DNA of 64,000 nt from positions 324,918,305 through 324,982,304 of the forward strand of contig CM042689.1 in the NCBI GenBank assembly GCA_023614405.1, read 5' to 3'. The position numbers were made by a program, and so were the translations under genes. The stretch comes from Avena insularis (lineage: Eukaryota; Streptophyta; Magnoliopsida; Poales; Poaceae). Position 1 is the first letter of the stretch. The number at the start of each line of letters is the position of its first letter. Of this stretch, positions 48,011 to 60,845 are shown one piece after another. The notes under the pieces are model-generated. The model saw only the letters and a list, made by a program, of their open reading frames with translations, did not search any database and was not told the DNA's origin.

Positions 48011-49050
48011 GAAAGCGCGCTCATCGAATTCCTCCGTGAGCGCTGGGAAATCTTCGCCTGGTGTCCTGCGGACATGCCAGGAGTTCCCAGGGAATTCGCC
48101 GAGCACGCACTCAACGTCTTTCCAGACGCCAAGCCTGTCAAGCAGTCCATCCGGCCACTATCCGAGCCCCGGGCCGAAGCCATAGGGATTGAAGTCAACA
48201 GGCTACTCGCTACAAACTTCATCAGAGAGATTAAAGAAAACAAGTGGCTCGCCAATACAGTGATGGTCCCCAAAAAGGACACGGACATCCTGCGGATGTG
48301 CGTGGACTTCACGTCGCTGATCAAGCACTGCCCGAAGGACCACTTCCCTCTCCCTCAGATTGATCAGATCATCGATTCGACTGCAGGATGCGAGAAACTC
48401 TCCTTCCTTGACGCCTACTCAGGCTACAACCAGATTCGACAAAAGGTCAAGAGAAAACGGCGTTCATCACGCCGTTCGGAGTGTTCTTCTACAACACAAT
48501 GCCCTTCGGGCTAAAGAACGCAGGTGCCACGTACCAGCGGTGCATGCAGGCATGCCTGAAGGACCAGATCGGTCGCAATGTCCAAGTCTATGTCGACGAC
48601 ATAGTCATCAAAACCAGGGAGGCGAGAACACTCATCGACGATCTCCACGAGACGTTCGATAATCTCGACCGCTACAGGATCAAGCTTAACCCTGAAAAGT
48701 GTGCCTTCGGCGTCCCATCGGGCCAGCTGCTTGGTTACTTCATCTCCCAGCGAGGGATCGAGGCGAACCCAAAGAAAATACGGGCCATAATGGCCATGGA
48801 GAAGCTGAAAAACCTCAAGGGTGTCCAGCAACTTGCAGGACGAATAGCGGCATTGAGCAGGTTCATCAGCCGCATGGGCGAGAAAGCACTGCCATTCTAC
48901 CAGCTGCTGCGCAAGGCAGACAAATTCGAGTGGACGCCTGAGGCGGATGACACATTCGAAGATCTAAAGCGGCTGCTCTCTACCTCGCCCGTCTTGGTTA
49001 CGCCAAAGGAGCACGAGCCCCTACTGCTGTACATAGCAGCTACACACTAG
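48011..49050 (+). pseudogene. Reverse transcriptase of element F
   Basis: Gypsy-type polymerase: NKWLANTVMVPKKD and RMCVDFTSLIKHCPKDHFPL (fingers), SFLDAYSGYNQI (first catalytic Asp, about 48410), a frameshift at about 48450, then FFYNTMPFGLKNAGATYQR and VYVDDIVIKT with the YVDD active site (about 48592). The thumb follows, with GYFISQRGIEANPKKI. A stop or frameshift at 49050 ends the frame. Family function: copying element RNA into DNA. At least two lesions. Confidence 0.88.
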
Positions 49051-49052
49051 GT

Positions 49053-50021
49053 GTGAGCACCGTACTAGTGGTCGAGCGGCCCGAAGAGGGCAAGACCCAT
49101 GGGGTCCAACGCCCAATCTACTACCTCAGCGAGGTATTGACGCCAACAAAGCAGAGGTACCCTCACTACCAAAAACTCGCCTACGGCGTGTTCATGACGG
49201 CTCGTCGGTTGAGCCACTACTTCCAGGAGAACCAGGTGATGGTCGTCAACGAGGCACCCCTGAACAGCATCCTGAACAACCCAGAGGCCACAGGACGCGT
49301 GGCCCTGTGGGGCATCGAGCTGTCACCTCTAGACATCATCTATGAGAAACGCCACGCGATCAAGTCTCAAGTCCTCACGGACTTCCTTGTACACTGGATG
49401 GAGCCGCAGCTGCCAGACACCCCAGACATGACACAGTCATGGACGATGCACTTCGACGTCTCCAAGCGTGAAGCCGGAGCAGGAGCCGGGGTCATATTGA
49501 CCTCCCCGCAGGGCGATAAGATGAAGTACGTCCTCCGGATGAAGTTTCGAGCTTCCAACAACGAAGCAGAATACGAGGCCCTCATCCATGGAATGAGAAT
49601 GGCAAAGATCTGCGGCGCAACGCGCCTGGTCATCTACGGTGACTCCAACCTCGTCGTCCAGCAGACGATGAACGAGTGCGAAGCGCATGCCGCCAACATG
49701 ATTGCGTACCGCGCACTCTACAACGCACTCGAAGGAGACTTTGACGGCTGCGAGCTTCGGCACGTTGGAAGAGAAAGCAACGAGGAGGCCGACAGACTCG
49801 CCAACATCGGCTCCACCTGCGCACGGGTGCCACCAGGTGTGTTCCTCGAGCAGATCTGCATACCATCCATCAAGCGTAAATTCCCCAAGGGATCACCCGA
49901 AGAAGCAGAACACTCGGGGGCTACGCTACCCGACGGTCAAGAAGGACCCAAAAAGCTGGACACAGAGGTCGCTGTGGTCAACCTGATGCAGGTCATGGCA
50001 GTCGAAGAAACTTGGACATAG
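49053..50021 (+). pseudogene. RNase H plus second (archaeal-type) RNase H of element F
   Basis: The first, drifted RNase H covers about 49053-49420 (YYLSEVLTPTKQRYPHYQKL, then RRLSHYF). A second, better conserved RNase H covers about 49430-49830 with MHFDVSKREAGAGAGVIL, SNNEAEYEALIHGM, IYGDSNLVVQQ and HVGRESNEEADRLAN, i.e. D, E, D, D-type catalytic positions in order. Dual RNase H is characteristic of plant Tat elements (established knowledge). The frame ends at TAG 50019-50021, and integrase follows in the same frame. Confidence 0.85.
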
Positions 50022-51388
50022 CCATACCTCCGGTACTTGATAGACGGAGAACTGCCTGATAGCCCGACGGATGCCCGGCGCATATCTCGCCGATCCAAAG
50101 CCTTCACCATCATCAATGGCGAGTTATACAAGCGCAACATTTCGGGTGTACTACAAAGGTGTGTCACCATCGACGACGGAAAAACCATCCTCCAAGACAT
50201 CCACGAGAGCATCTGCGGCCATCACGCAGGCAGCCACTCCCTTGTCGCCAAAGCTCTACGAGCTGGATTCTACTGGCCAACGGCCATGAACGACGCCAAG
50301 GACATCGTCCGAAGATGCAACGGGTGCCAAAGGTTCGCCGATAAACCACACGAACCCGGATCAGAGCTCAGGCCCATACCTTTGGCCTGGCCTTTCGCCC
50401 AATGGGGCCTCGACATGATCGGCAAGCTGCTAAGATCTTCGAAAGGGGGACACGTCTACCTCCTGGTCGCAGTCGACAAATTCACCAAGTGGATTGAGGC
50501 TGTGTCGGTCACTAACCAAAAGGGAAAAACTGCCGTCAAGTTCTTTGAATCCATTGTCTACAGGTTCGGCGTGCCGCATAGCATCATCACCGACAATGGA
50601 TCGAACTTCATCTCCAAAGAATTCCAGGACTTCTGCGAAGGCCTCGGAATCAATGTCACATACGCCTCAGTGGCGCACCCGCAAACGAACGGGCAGGTGG
50701 AGAAGGCCAACGGCCTCATCGGCGCTAGCATCAAGAAGCGCCTCATGAGCCCACTTGAGCGACTCGCCGGAGCCTGGACGAAAGAGCTTCCCTCCGTCCT
50801 ATGGAGCCTGCGTATAACGCCAAACAGCTCAACCGGCTACACGTCGTTCTTCATGGTGCATGGAGCCGAAGCGAAGACGAATCCACGGCTAAACTCGAAG
50901 ACGCCGTCGACACACTCGACGAAGCGCGGGACATAGCAGCAGCTCGATCAGCGGTGTACCAGCAAAGTCTCCGCAACTACCAGAGCCAACGGCTGCGCCC
51001 AAGGTCCTTCATCGAAGGAGACCTAGTCTTGCGACTCAAGCAAGAGCGACCAAAGAAATTCGAGTCACCATGGGAAGGACCATACATCGTCACTGAAGTC
51101 ATCCCAGGTGGCGCCTATCGCCTCAAGCACGTGGAGTCTGGAGTCGCATACTCCAACCCATGGAACGTCGCACAACTACGACGGTTCTACCCCTATCTAC
51201 CTCCCTATTTTACTTTCAATAAGGCTATTCAGCCAAGGCTACCAAGCCGAACAATGTACCTCCTCCATTACGATATGAATAAAGCTAAGTGTCTCGCCGC
51301 AAATTTTTGTTTACTGTTCGCATTTTACTCCATGCTACAACGCACTCGGGGGCTCCCCCAACCTCACGACTTCGTTGACCGAGGATAA
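50022..51388 (+). pseudogene. Integrase of element F
   Basis: HHCC zinc module (HESICGHHAGSHSL to CNGCQRF, about 50200-50330), then WGLDMIGKL (first Asp), IITDNGSNF (second Asp) and GQVEKANGL (Glu), so the catalytic triad is present. A frameshift near 50880 moves the C-terminal part to 50801-51388, with FIEGDLVLRLKQERPKKFESP and NPWNVAQLRRFYP. Closely parallels H (3906-5204). Confidence 0.87.
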
Positions 51389-53509
51389 CACGTGCACACC
51401 TGAGTAGCTGACCACGTCAGGCTAACGAAAAGGACGCGTACACAAATAAAGCACTACGTGCTAAATCAACAACCAAATCCTTATAACCAAGGGCAAAATA
51501 CGCCCAGTTAAATATATACAAATTTTACATCTATCATTTTTACAGGTACTACCTATTCTGAAGAATAACCTGAGCACGCTGCTCAAACAGGTCAACGATC
51601 TGTTCGGCATACTGCCTTACTGCTGCATAATGCGGACGCATATCCCATTCGCCACCATCTGGCCGAAGAGGCGGCCTAGCCGCCACAACAGATAGATCTA
51701 CATCAACACGATGTAACCGCACAAGGGAGAGCGCAGCCTTCACCCCCGCGACGAGTTGATGCCGCACCAGCTCCCTGACATGATGCACATTCCGAAACTT
51801 CGACAGCAGACCAGAGAGAGTCGACGGCGCATCATCCAGCGGAAACATTACATGCAGAACCAACGCGAGCGAAGACTTCACCTGACGAAGTACCCGGGAT
51901 ACTTGGTGGACGCGATCCTGCACCGTCGCAAGGACCACGGCACGATCACGGTCCATCCAGAAGAACCCACCGGCCTCCAGGTCCTGCTGAGTCAAGCAAT
52001 TGATCTGAACAGCAACACGCTCTTTCTCCTCCCTTGGAGCAATGTTAGCACCTGCAATACTTGCAAAAGAGTAAGATTTAAGGCCAGCAGGCGCATCCGA
52101 AGTAACAGGCAACAGCTTGAAAAACTCACATTGAAGCTGTTCGGACAAACGAAGCAGCTCCGCCATCAAGTACTCCTCTCTGGCTGCACCTCGATCTGCT
52201 TTGGATTTCCAAACATCAGCGTGGCCACGCACCCCAAGCAACTCTTTCTCGAGGCTACGGATACGGTCTCGAAGAAACACAAGCTGCAACGCACCATCCA
52301 GGGATGGTCACAGCTGCGCCGCAGACGAAGTGTCAACGGGATCATCACCCGAAGGACCCTAGATTAACAGAAGACAAAGACATGAACAAGCAGATGAAGG
52401 AGCACAGAACTCATCAAATTCATTAAGTGCAGCAAAAGCCACTACGTGGCACTAGGATCGTTCATCAAAATAATTACAACAAAAGAAGCTAAAACTATCC
52501 TACAACTACAACGCCTATGAAGCTGCACCCTGAGTAGCCTCGGAGTTGGACTGCCTTGCCTTGGCTTCCCCCTGCTGCCTTAGCGCGTACTCGGCCAGCA
52601 GATCAATCAGCTTCGACCTGTAACGCTTACAGCGAGCAGCATAGGTGGCGAAGGCTACCTCGGATCCATCAGCAGTCGTCGGCATCCGGGAAGTGACCTG
52701 AGGAAGGTCCAGCTCCGCTCCAGCCGCCAAGGCCATTGCCAACCCGACAGACGCGCCGATGCCTTTCTGCTTGAGCTTGTACGCCGCAGGCACTTCGGCT
52801 GACAGCGCTTCTGCCAGGGCATCGACATCTTTGAGGGCCACGCCCATGGGAACAAGCTCCTTGTAGAAGCGCCCCAGGACCTCCTTGGCCTTGGCAAGCG
52901 AGGTGATAATGGTGTTGTAGCGGTCTTCGACCGCCACAGTAGCATCATCTAGAGCGCTCCCGTGCTCCAGAGCACCGCGATCAAACTCGATGTCCGCGGC
53001 ATCTAAGGCAACAAAGGAAGCAGCATGAATAAAAGGACTGCAAAAGAAAGACAAGGAAGTCAAAAATAGGAAGGCGTAGACACCCACCCGAAACAGCCTT
53101 AGCAGCCGCCATAAGCTTGCCGGCTACATCTCTTTCACGCGAAGGCGTGGCGGTGGTGAGCTGCTCCTCGCGGTCCGTAGCCTCCTGCTGCAGGCTCTCC
53201 TTAGCCTCGGACGCGTTGGCCAGCTCCAGCTCAAGGCGCTCCCTTGGACCAACGGCGACCTCGGCCTTTTTCTCCGCTTAACCAAGGCTCTTTTTGAGAC
53301 CATCAATCTCACGAAGAGAGGCGTTGTGGTCCTCTGCAGTCAGCAACACACATGTCGGATCGAAGGACAAAAATGCAAGAAGAAGCAAAAGACCAAGTCG
53401 TAAACATACCTTGAAGTTGTTTGAGACTGGCCTCCAACGCCAGGTGCTCCTACACCAGACGGTTGGCACCTTGCACAAAAGGCTGCAAAAAGAACTACTA
53501 GTCAAAAGA

Positions 53510-53705
53510 ACGGCTCGGGGGCTACGCCCAAAAGAACGAGCAGAAGCAAGTTGCACATACGAAAAATGCTCGGGGGCTCCCCCGAGACTCGAAGGAAAAA
53601 CAATAACAAAATACCCTACAAATGCTCGGGGGATCCCCCCGAGGTGGGAAGAAAAAGATCAGCAGATCATCCGAAAAGGCTCGGGGGCTCCCCCCGTGGC
53701 AGAAA
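53510..53705 (+). repeat. Cluster of CTCGGGGGCT-type repeats within F
   Basis: Four GCTCGGGGG(C/A)T stretches at about 53513, 53569, 53623 and 53679. Three are followed by CCCCC-rich sequence and can fold into short hairpins. They resemble the PPT of F. Confidence 0.7.
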
Positions 53706-54114
53706 ACAGAATTACTTACATGATTAGACGGCGACTCCGAAGGTCCGCTCACAGTCTTCTGAGGGGCAATCACCTGAACCTCCTTCGGAGAAGGGTCTGG
53801 AGCAGCGCCCTCAGAGGTGGCCACCGTCTGAGGAGGAGGAAGAGCAACTTTCGACTCCCCCATCATCTCCAGAGCACCGTCACTGTAGGAGCCGTCGGAG
53901 GAGTGGCTACACAAGGAAAAAATCAGCAAAGCGCAAGGTAAACAGACAAGAGAAAGCAAAACAAGAGTGAGGAAACTTACGAATCAAGCTCGCTTAAGTC
54001 GAAGACAGGAGGGGTCTTCCGGACCTTCTTCTCCTCTTTCTTCTCTTCCTTCTTTTCTTCCTTCTTCCGCTTCGCCGGCGGGTGCGGTGCCACAGCCCGC
54101 ACGGGAACGACAGG

Positions 54115-57100
54115 TGTCAACACCCGGATTTTTAATCCCAGATGCCTGTTATGCCATACATCGCAATCCCAGGATTACCATTTTTGCGAGACATAACAGA
54201 ATTGGATACCGTAGTACATCATCCATTACAAACCGTACATAAGTTCTTACACAAATAGGGATCTCATGATCCAGTTCTTAATACAACATCAAGCAGCGGA
54301 ATACGTAATAATAACGGTAGCGTGGGCGAAGCTCCATCTTGAGGTCACGAGCAATGCTGACGATGGGAGATGATCCTAGTTGTCGTAACCTTCCTGGGGT
54401 CCATCCTCCAGGTACTCCTCTTCATAGTCTGGCCATGGGAATAGCCAGGGACAAAGACATGAGTACTCTTTAAGTACTCGCAAACTAGTACTAGCAAGTG
54501 AAAGGGGTTTTTGATAATAGGACACTAGGCTCTAGGGTTGTTTTGCAAAATCCAGATTTATCTCTACTAAGTTTTAGGGGCAACGAATGCTAGTTGAAGT
54601 TTTATAACACCTAAATGGGAACTTGTATCTCATATCACAACCCTGTTGTGGTCAAGTCAAAGTCTCACTTCATTTCACAAGTCATTTTGAAAAGTCTGAC
54701 GGGGGAACCGTATGGCCACTCCAACTGTCCATAACCGCGGACGCGGCTATTCGAATAGTTTGACACTCTGCAGAGATTGTACACTTTCACCACAACATTC
54801 GATACACCCGTCAGGAACAAATCCTGAATTCACCATACTCAGTATGCGGATAATCAATCCTAACCTTTCAATTACACGCCCTAGTATTCGCACCTCTCCT
54901 GTGAGTTTGGCCTCCCAACCATGACCAACTTTCATCTTGGGTACTGCACAGGTGGACAATCTTCACAAGGTAGCCTCAGCTCAGACCTTGGCCGTGAGGG
55001 AACTAATACTAAGGTATATAAGTTTCCAGTCAAGCCCTACCCAATCTTCGGGTATTGTGGTTGTACGATAAAATTGGAATGGTATCGCATCTAGACAACC
55101 ATTAGTTTTATAAAGGGCTAAGGCTCATGCCTCAACATTTTCATCACCAAAATCATCAGGTGTTCGTAAACACATGTCCAAAACATTTCAATAGAATGAT
55201 CCATCATTCCAAGGTTTTCATAACCATTTTTCCACCAAGTACTCCCATCTAAAGTTGATCAAGTTTTATGCTTAGCACTAGCATCTACAGGTGGGGGTAA
55301 GCACTAATGAGGGGTGGTAAACGAGTGGAGTTTTAACTAAGTTCAATCTCATGCCTTAGGATGACATCAATATTATCTAGCTTAGGCCAAATTTTATGCT
55401 CTTTATGCAACCTTCACATATCTTTCCAGTATCTACCAATCTCTTAAGTAAACTCTAAGTAAGAGCTTTGATAAACAAATAAAGTAAAAAGCTTGCAAGT
55501 AAAACTAGGATTGGGTTATCAAGTGGAGATGATCATATATGCTTAAGGCATATAGTGGTCATAGTATCAAGTAGGGGTTTGTTTGCATCAGTAGAGTATC
55601 TTGCAAGTGTTAGCTTGCATATTCAACTAGTAGTATTAGGCTTGCATTAGTGTACATATAAGCTTGCTAAATTGCAAGTGTTAGCTTGCAAGGTTAATAG
55701 CTTGCCTTGTGTAGAGCAGTGGTTGAAGTTCTCCTCGGCTTCTTCTTCGTAGAATCCTCCTTCCTCCTCGTATCCTTGGTCGGTACTAGCGTCTATAAAT
55801 AAATACGAGGTACGCAATCACCAAAAAATACTTAACTACTTGCAATCATCACACCCAAGGGTCTTATAGATGATCTAACATCATCTCTAACATTACAAGA
55901 TTAAGGCTTGGTTTAATTCCTTTTATTTCTAGAAAAGTAATTTCTACTCATTGAAAAACTACTTAAGATTTAATATTCTCCAAACCAAACATGGGATCAT
56001 GTTGACACATGTCATCACCACATATTTTAGTCCATGGGAATGTGATTTAAAGTGGTGTCACAATTTAATAAGGTTTTACCCTTTTATTTTAATTAAATAA
56101 AGTGACTAGAAATGCCTATGTAGCATTCTTTTATCACTTGAACATTATTTCTGCAAGTAAAACTATATATTTTTATATATTCTGAAATTTATGGTTAAAT
56201 GTGATTTTTGAGAGTTGGAATCAACTCAAAAGCTATTATGGTTTAAATTTGAAAAATGTTTGAATGCAGAAAAGCTTCTGCCTTGTTATTTTTACCATGG
56301 GTGATCTATAGATCCAAATGACTTGAATCCAACGGGCTTGGATTCAGCATTTCCAGACCTTTCTAACAAAATTAGTTTCATTCAATTTGATGCTCTAAAT
56401 CAATCTGGGTTGATTTTTGAAACTGGGTACAGAAGTGTGTTTGAAATAAAATGGAAAAGGTTTAATTCAAATAACTGGGCTGCGCGGGAAAGGTTAACGG
56501 GCCGGCCTGCTAAGCGTAGCGCTTCCGCAGGCTGCTTAAGTGGTTGTACCCACTGGTCAGTGAGACAGGGGGTGCGAAGCGGTATGGGGCGACGTGGGTC
56601 GTTCGATCTGGTTCTAATCCAACGGCTGGGAGTCATCGTCGACGTTGGGCAACACCGGCGAGATAGAAACCTAGCACGGCCAGTGGGGGTTGCTGGGGGC
56701 TCACCGGGGTGCAGGCGAGGGTCGGCGAGGCGGGCGAACGACGAAGTCGACGACGGCGAACTCAGGGGTGGTCGCGGCAGCTCCTAGGGTGGACGAAATC
56801 GATGGCGCCCTTCTTCTCTAGAGGCGGCCTGCTCTGGCGCAATTCCGGCGATGCGCTGCTCGCCTTGCTCCGGGACTGAGATGGGGTGGTTTTGGGTGAG
56901 AGAGGAGTGGAATGGTGTGAAGAATTCGAGCGGGGGAGTCCTCCTTTTATAGGCTCGACGGCGAGACCGAACGGGATGGGCATGCGACGGTGGCGACATG
57001 GCTACGGGCTGCTAGAGGCATGGCCGGCGATGGCGATCGCTTGGTGGTCTCCTGGGGATGCGCTACGGCTTTAATGCGCGTGTAGGGGCGATGGCAACGG

Positions 57101-58213
57101 TGCGAACGCTCGGCGTTCTGTGGCGAAGACGGCGTCTTCGACGGCGAGCGGTGGCTACAGGGCACGGGCGGTGAAATGGGCATGTCTGGCGGTCTCCTGG
57201 GTCGGTGGCGATCATGTATGCACGCAGCGAGGGCAGCGCGCGGTCTGTGGGCTTCGGTCGAGCGTGGCGCTCTGGCGCATGCTCAGACTTGCAGTTAACG
57301 CAGGCGCGGCGTTCCTGGGTGCTGTGTTCGATGTCTTTGAGGCAGGGCTGGTCGAGAGGGGGCGGTGAGGCATGGGTGGTCTCCCAGACAAGGTTGGCAC
57401 GGCTAGTTTCCTTCCTAGCTTGCTGTCTCCATTGGGGTGGCAAGGATGCACTCGGCTGTTCACCATTGATGATATTGGCAAGCTCACAGTGGTGCTAGTG
57501 CTTGGTTAACCTTGCTAGATGATCTACCGAGATGGTTGTGAGCTAGAGAGGGAACCAGTTAGGCTTCAATCACTGCTCACAATAGTGTTTAGATTTTGTT
57601 TGATTTGTGTCTGCAACCTGTTTGATAAAATGGCCGCATGAATTCAAGTTTTGAATTTTGAAAAGATTTTTGGTGGGTGTGCTAGATTGGTGCTGGTGAG
57701 TCTGCAGATGCTTGGGTTTTGAAAGTTGAGCTTGTTTGAGTGGTTTTTGAAAAAGTGGGATCTTCCCATATGATAAAGATTCAATTTTGAATTGTCATTT
57801 AAACTATACATTTGAAAGTTTCTGGATGATCACAAAGTGGGCCTTGGTACTTTGTTATGAGTACAATCAAGGGGTGCGAAGATCCAGAAAAGTTTTTGTT
57901 AGGTTCTGAAAGTTTGAGACAGCCAAAGTAGGCATGGGAGTTAAATTGGTCAAAATGACCATTCCCTTATTTTATTTGTTTTGATTTACTTGTCTTTGGG
58001 AAAAGTGTGGGAAATGTTTTAGATTATGTTTATTTCACCTAAGCATCCATTTACAAGCAAATGAACACACAAACAAGGTGGTTCAAAAGAATTCAAAATG
58101 AAATGCATACTCACATGCATGCTTTCATAATTTTATTTAGAAAAGTTTTTGTTAACCCTAATTTTGATGATTAGAGTTTGATGATCCAAGTTCAATATTT
58201 TTGGGATGTTACA
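54115..58213 (-). mobile_element. G2, 4.1 kb solo LTR inside element F
   Basis: Ends TGTCAACACCCGG and GGGATGTTACA; flanks ACAGG and GCAGG (TSD with one change). On the minus strand it begins TGTAACATCCC, has a TATA box CCTATAAAAGGAGG (about 56943-56956), a GC-rich leader and a donor CCG/GTGAGC near 56705. Further on there are short acidic coding tails behind acceptors (GYEEEGGFYEEEAEENF near 55790, EEYLEDGPQEGYDN near 54400). No internal gag/pol. Same outline as G1. Confidence 0.8.
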
Positions 58214-59759
58214 GCAGGAATTGGAGAGGAAGAGCCCCCATGCCCATCACTGTGACGTTCGAGGCACAGCGGGTTCCTAGGCGTCGACGGAGTTGAGGCA
58301 TCCGACGACTCGTTGGAGCTCCTCGTACGCTTACGAGTGTGATCCTCGCTCGACTTGTTGGCTTCTTTAGCCGGAGACCGCGCCGATGGCAGCTCGGACA
58401 TGGAGTCCACCACCTCATTATCCGGAGCATCCGGGAATACTTCGGGCAATGGAGGCGACATGCCCGGCACCTTGAACTCCTGCACAAAAGAAGCAAATTT
58501 GTCAGCAGAAAAATAAATACAAGTAAAACGCAGTCGAAAATAGCGCCACGTGCACGTCCCAGATCTACACCTGTGGAACCGGAAGAGAAGCAGAGAACGG
58601 AGAAGTCAGCGACTTCCCCGGGATATCCTCTCCAGCCTTGAACTTCAGCAGTGGACGAAGGACCCCATCGAGATCGCCCTTGGAGAATTCTTCAGCCAAA
58701 ACCCTAGTCGGATCACGACGACCAGCATAAAGGAACATCGGGTGCGCCCTAGCCTGGAGCGGCTGCACCCGATGTTTGAGAAAAGTGCGGATGATATCCA
58801 CACCGTTCACCTCTTTATCCGGAGTCAATTGAAGATCCTCCACTCGACGATAGAGAGTCTCTATCTCCGCTACCTCGCCATCCAAGATCTGGTTCTTCCA
58901 GGACCTCTTCGGCTCGATCTTTTGGGAGGGGTCGAAAGGAGCAAGAACAAAATCCTGCCCAGCCACCATGGAGTCGCGGATGTAAAACCATAGCCTCCGC
59001 CAGTACTGGACAGATTCGGACATGGAAAAGGAGAAGAAAAGAAGATTGGATCGAAGGGAGATGATGCAACCCCCAATGGGATAAACACCATCAGAACCAG
59101 ATTGCCTCTTCACGGAATAGAGTTTTCGGAAGAGGCCAAAGTGCGGCTTGATACCGAGCCGGCACTCGGAGAAAGTAACAAAACAAGCAATGTGAAGAAG
59201 AGAGTTGGGGAAAGATGATGCAACTAGATGGCGTAAAGAAAAAGCAGTCCACGAAGGAAATTGTGGACTGGGAAGGAAAAGCCCCGAAGAACAAATGCGA
59301 GGAACATAACCCGAAACCCAGCGGGAGGACAGGGAATTACCTCGTTGCCAGGAAGTTTGACAGCCTCCCTATCCGGCGGGATCAAGCCCCGCTCACGAAG
59401 CTTGCGGAGATCACTCTCCCCCGTCTCCGATCGCCGCCAGCCACCGTCGGTGACACGGGCAGCGGTAGAATTTTTCTTGCCACCAGCAGCGCTGGTGCCA
59501 ACTGCAGAAGAGGACTTCTTAGGCTTCCCCATTGCGGTGTGGCGGCGCTGGCGGCGAGAACGTAGGATCAAAGAAGCAAATGTTCGAGGATATTCCAGCG
59601 TGCAGCAAGAACGCTCAGAGAAGATTGGAGCAGTGAAACAAGAATGGCTACGGTGAAAACAGATTAATTTTTCCCCATAGATTATAAGGACAAAGACGAT
59701 GCACGACAACCGTCCATCGAGAAGACCTAGCGCCAACGGCAAGATCTGAGCGTCCACGT

Positions 59760-60845
59760 GTCAGTACAACAGTGAATCGTCGCTCACACGCCGTCCACTA
59801 CGCGCAGAAATCGAGGCGACGCTGTAATTATCTCCACGCCACGCGTGACCGGTCAATTCAAGGTCAGAAGGTGGGACCCATGTTCATCCAGTCACATCAT
59901 CTCTGGCGCAGCAGACGCTTGAGGTCACCGATCGTCAGCACTGACGTCATCAAATGCTATAGTAGCAACAGCTACAATTCTTCGGCTACACAGCAAAGAG
60001 TACTCACTCGAATCTATGATTCGACTAACTACTCGGGGGCTACTCCTATCAGGAGCGCTGGCCGCGTACCCGATAAGTGAACAAAAACATTACATCACTG
60101 AATTATTTCTTCGAGTCCTACGTCGAGTCTACGACTCCACTACGGACTCGGGGGCTACTCCCATAGGGAGAATGGATTCAAGCATCCGAAAAATTTGTGT
60201 CCTACGGACCTGAAGCTGAACAACGGCTGAATTAAAGTCTCTACTCGAGTATACGACTCGAATAGACACTCGGGGGCTACTCCCATAGGGAGCGCTGGTC
60301 GCGCACCCTATGAATTCTTCGACTGCGATCCTTCGGATCAGCATGCAACATTTTTTCGGCAACTTTGCCCTAATTAAACGCTGAGTGAGCAACATTCTCC
60401 TTGGCCACCCGAAGCACCTCCGTGGTGATAAACATTCGCATGTTGTGTCTGCGACACAAAGATAAGACCTACAGATATCGTCTGATGGCCTGGTAACGCA
60501 CACGACTGCGCTCTGCTAGTAAGAATCCGTGCAACAGGCGCGATGAAAAATCCCGACGGACGTGTTGGGTGCATCATTTAAATTCACTGAAATTCCACTC
60601 CTGTAAGTCCTCCGCGGCCTGAGTCGAATTACGCCAGCATATGTTCCGGGTTCGAGTCGAGGGACTCGAACCTGAAGAAGATCGTGTTGTTTTGTCCTAA
60701 GACAGTTAACTGACCCTGATCCGTTGGGAGAGTCAGGCACACGCATAAAAAATCCCTACACATTCTCTTGATAAACAGAGTTGCACCCGAAGGATTAAAG
60801 AGTCCTCAGCCGAATTTACGATTCGACTGAACACTCGGGGGCTAC
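59760..60845 (+). repeat. 3' tail of element F with repeated PPT-like units
   Basis: Noncoding. Units of roughly 115 bp contain ACTCGGGGGCTACTCC(C/T)AT and GGAGCGCTGG(C/T)CGCG, starting near 60030, 60147 and 60268; the functional PPT ACTCGGGGGCTAC is at 60833-60845, next to the LTR. Confidence 0.75.

Larger units (their letters stand above)
51549..59532 (-). pseudogene. Antisense additional ORF of element F (interrupted by G2)
   Basis: Multi-exon gene opposite to pol. It starts at 59532 (MGKPKKSSSAVGTSAAGG); the 'putative gypsy type transposon' domain includes GNEVIPCPPAGFRVMFLAF and FLRGLLFLYAI, then a premature TAG and a frameshift, continuing at 59113-58565 (QSGSDGVYPIGGCIISL...WFYIRDS). 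Next are a Ser-rich exon 58485-58214, then solo LTR G2, then a Lys/Glu-rich exon 54114-53982 (KKEEKKEEKKEEKK) with a GTAAGT donor. Exon-like blocks follow at about 53905-53725, 53087-52515 and the helical C-terminal region 52289-51549 (MQLVFLRDRIRSLEKELLG). H has the same gene. Function unknown. Confidence 0.75.
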
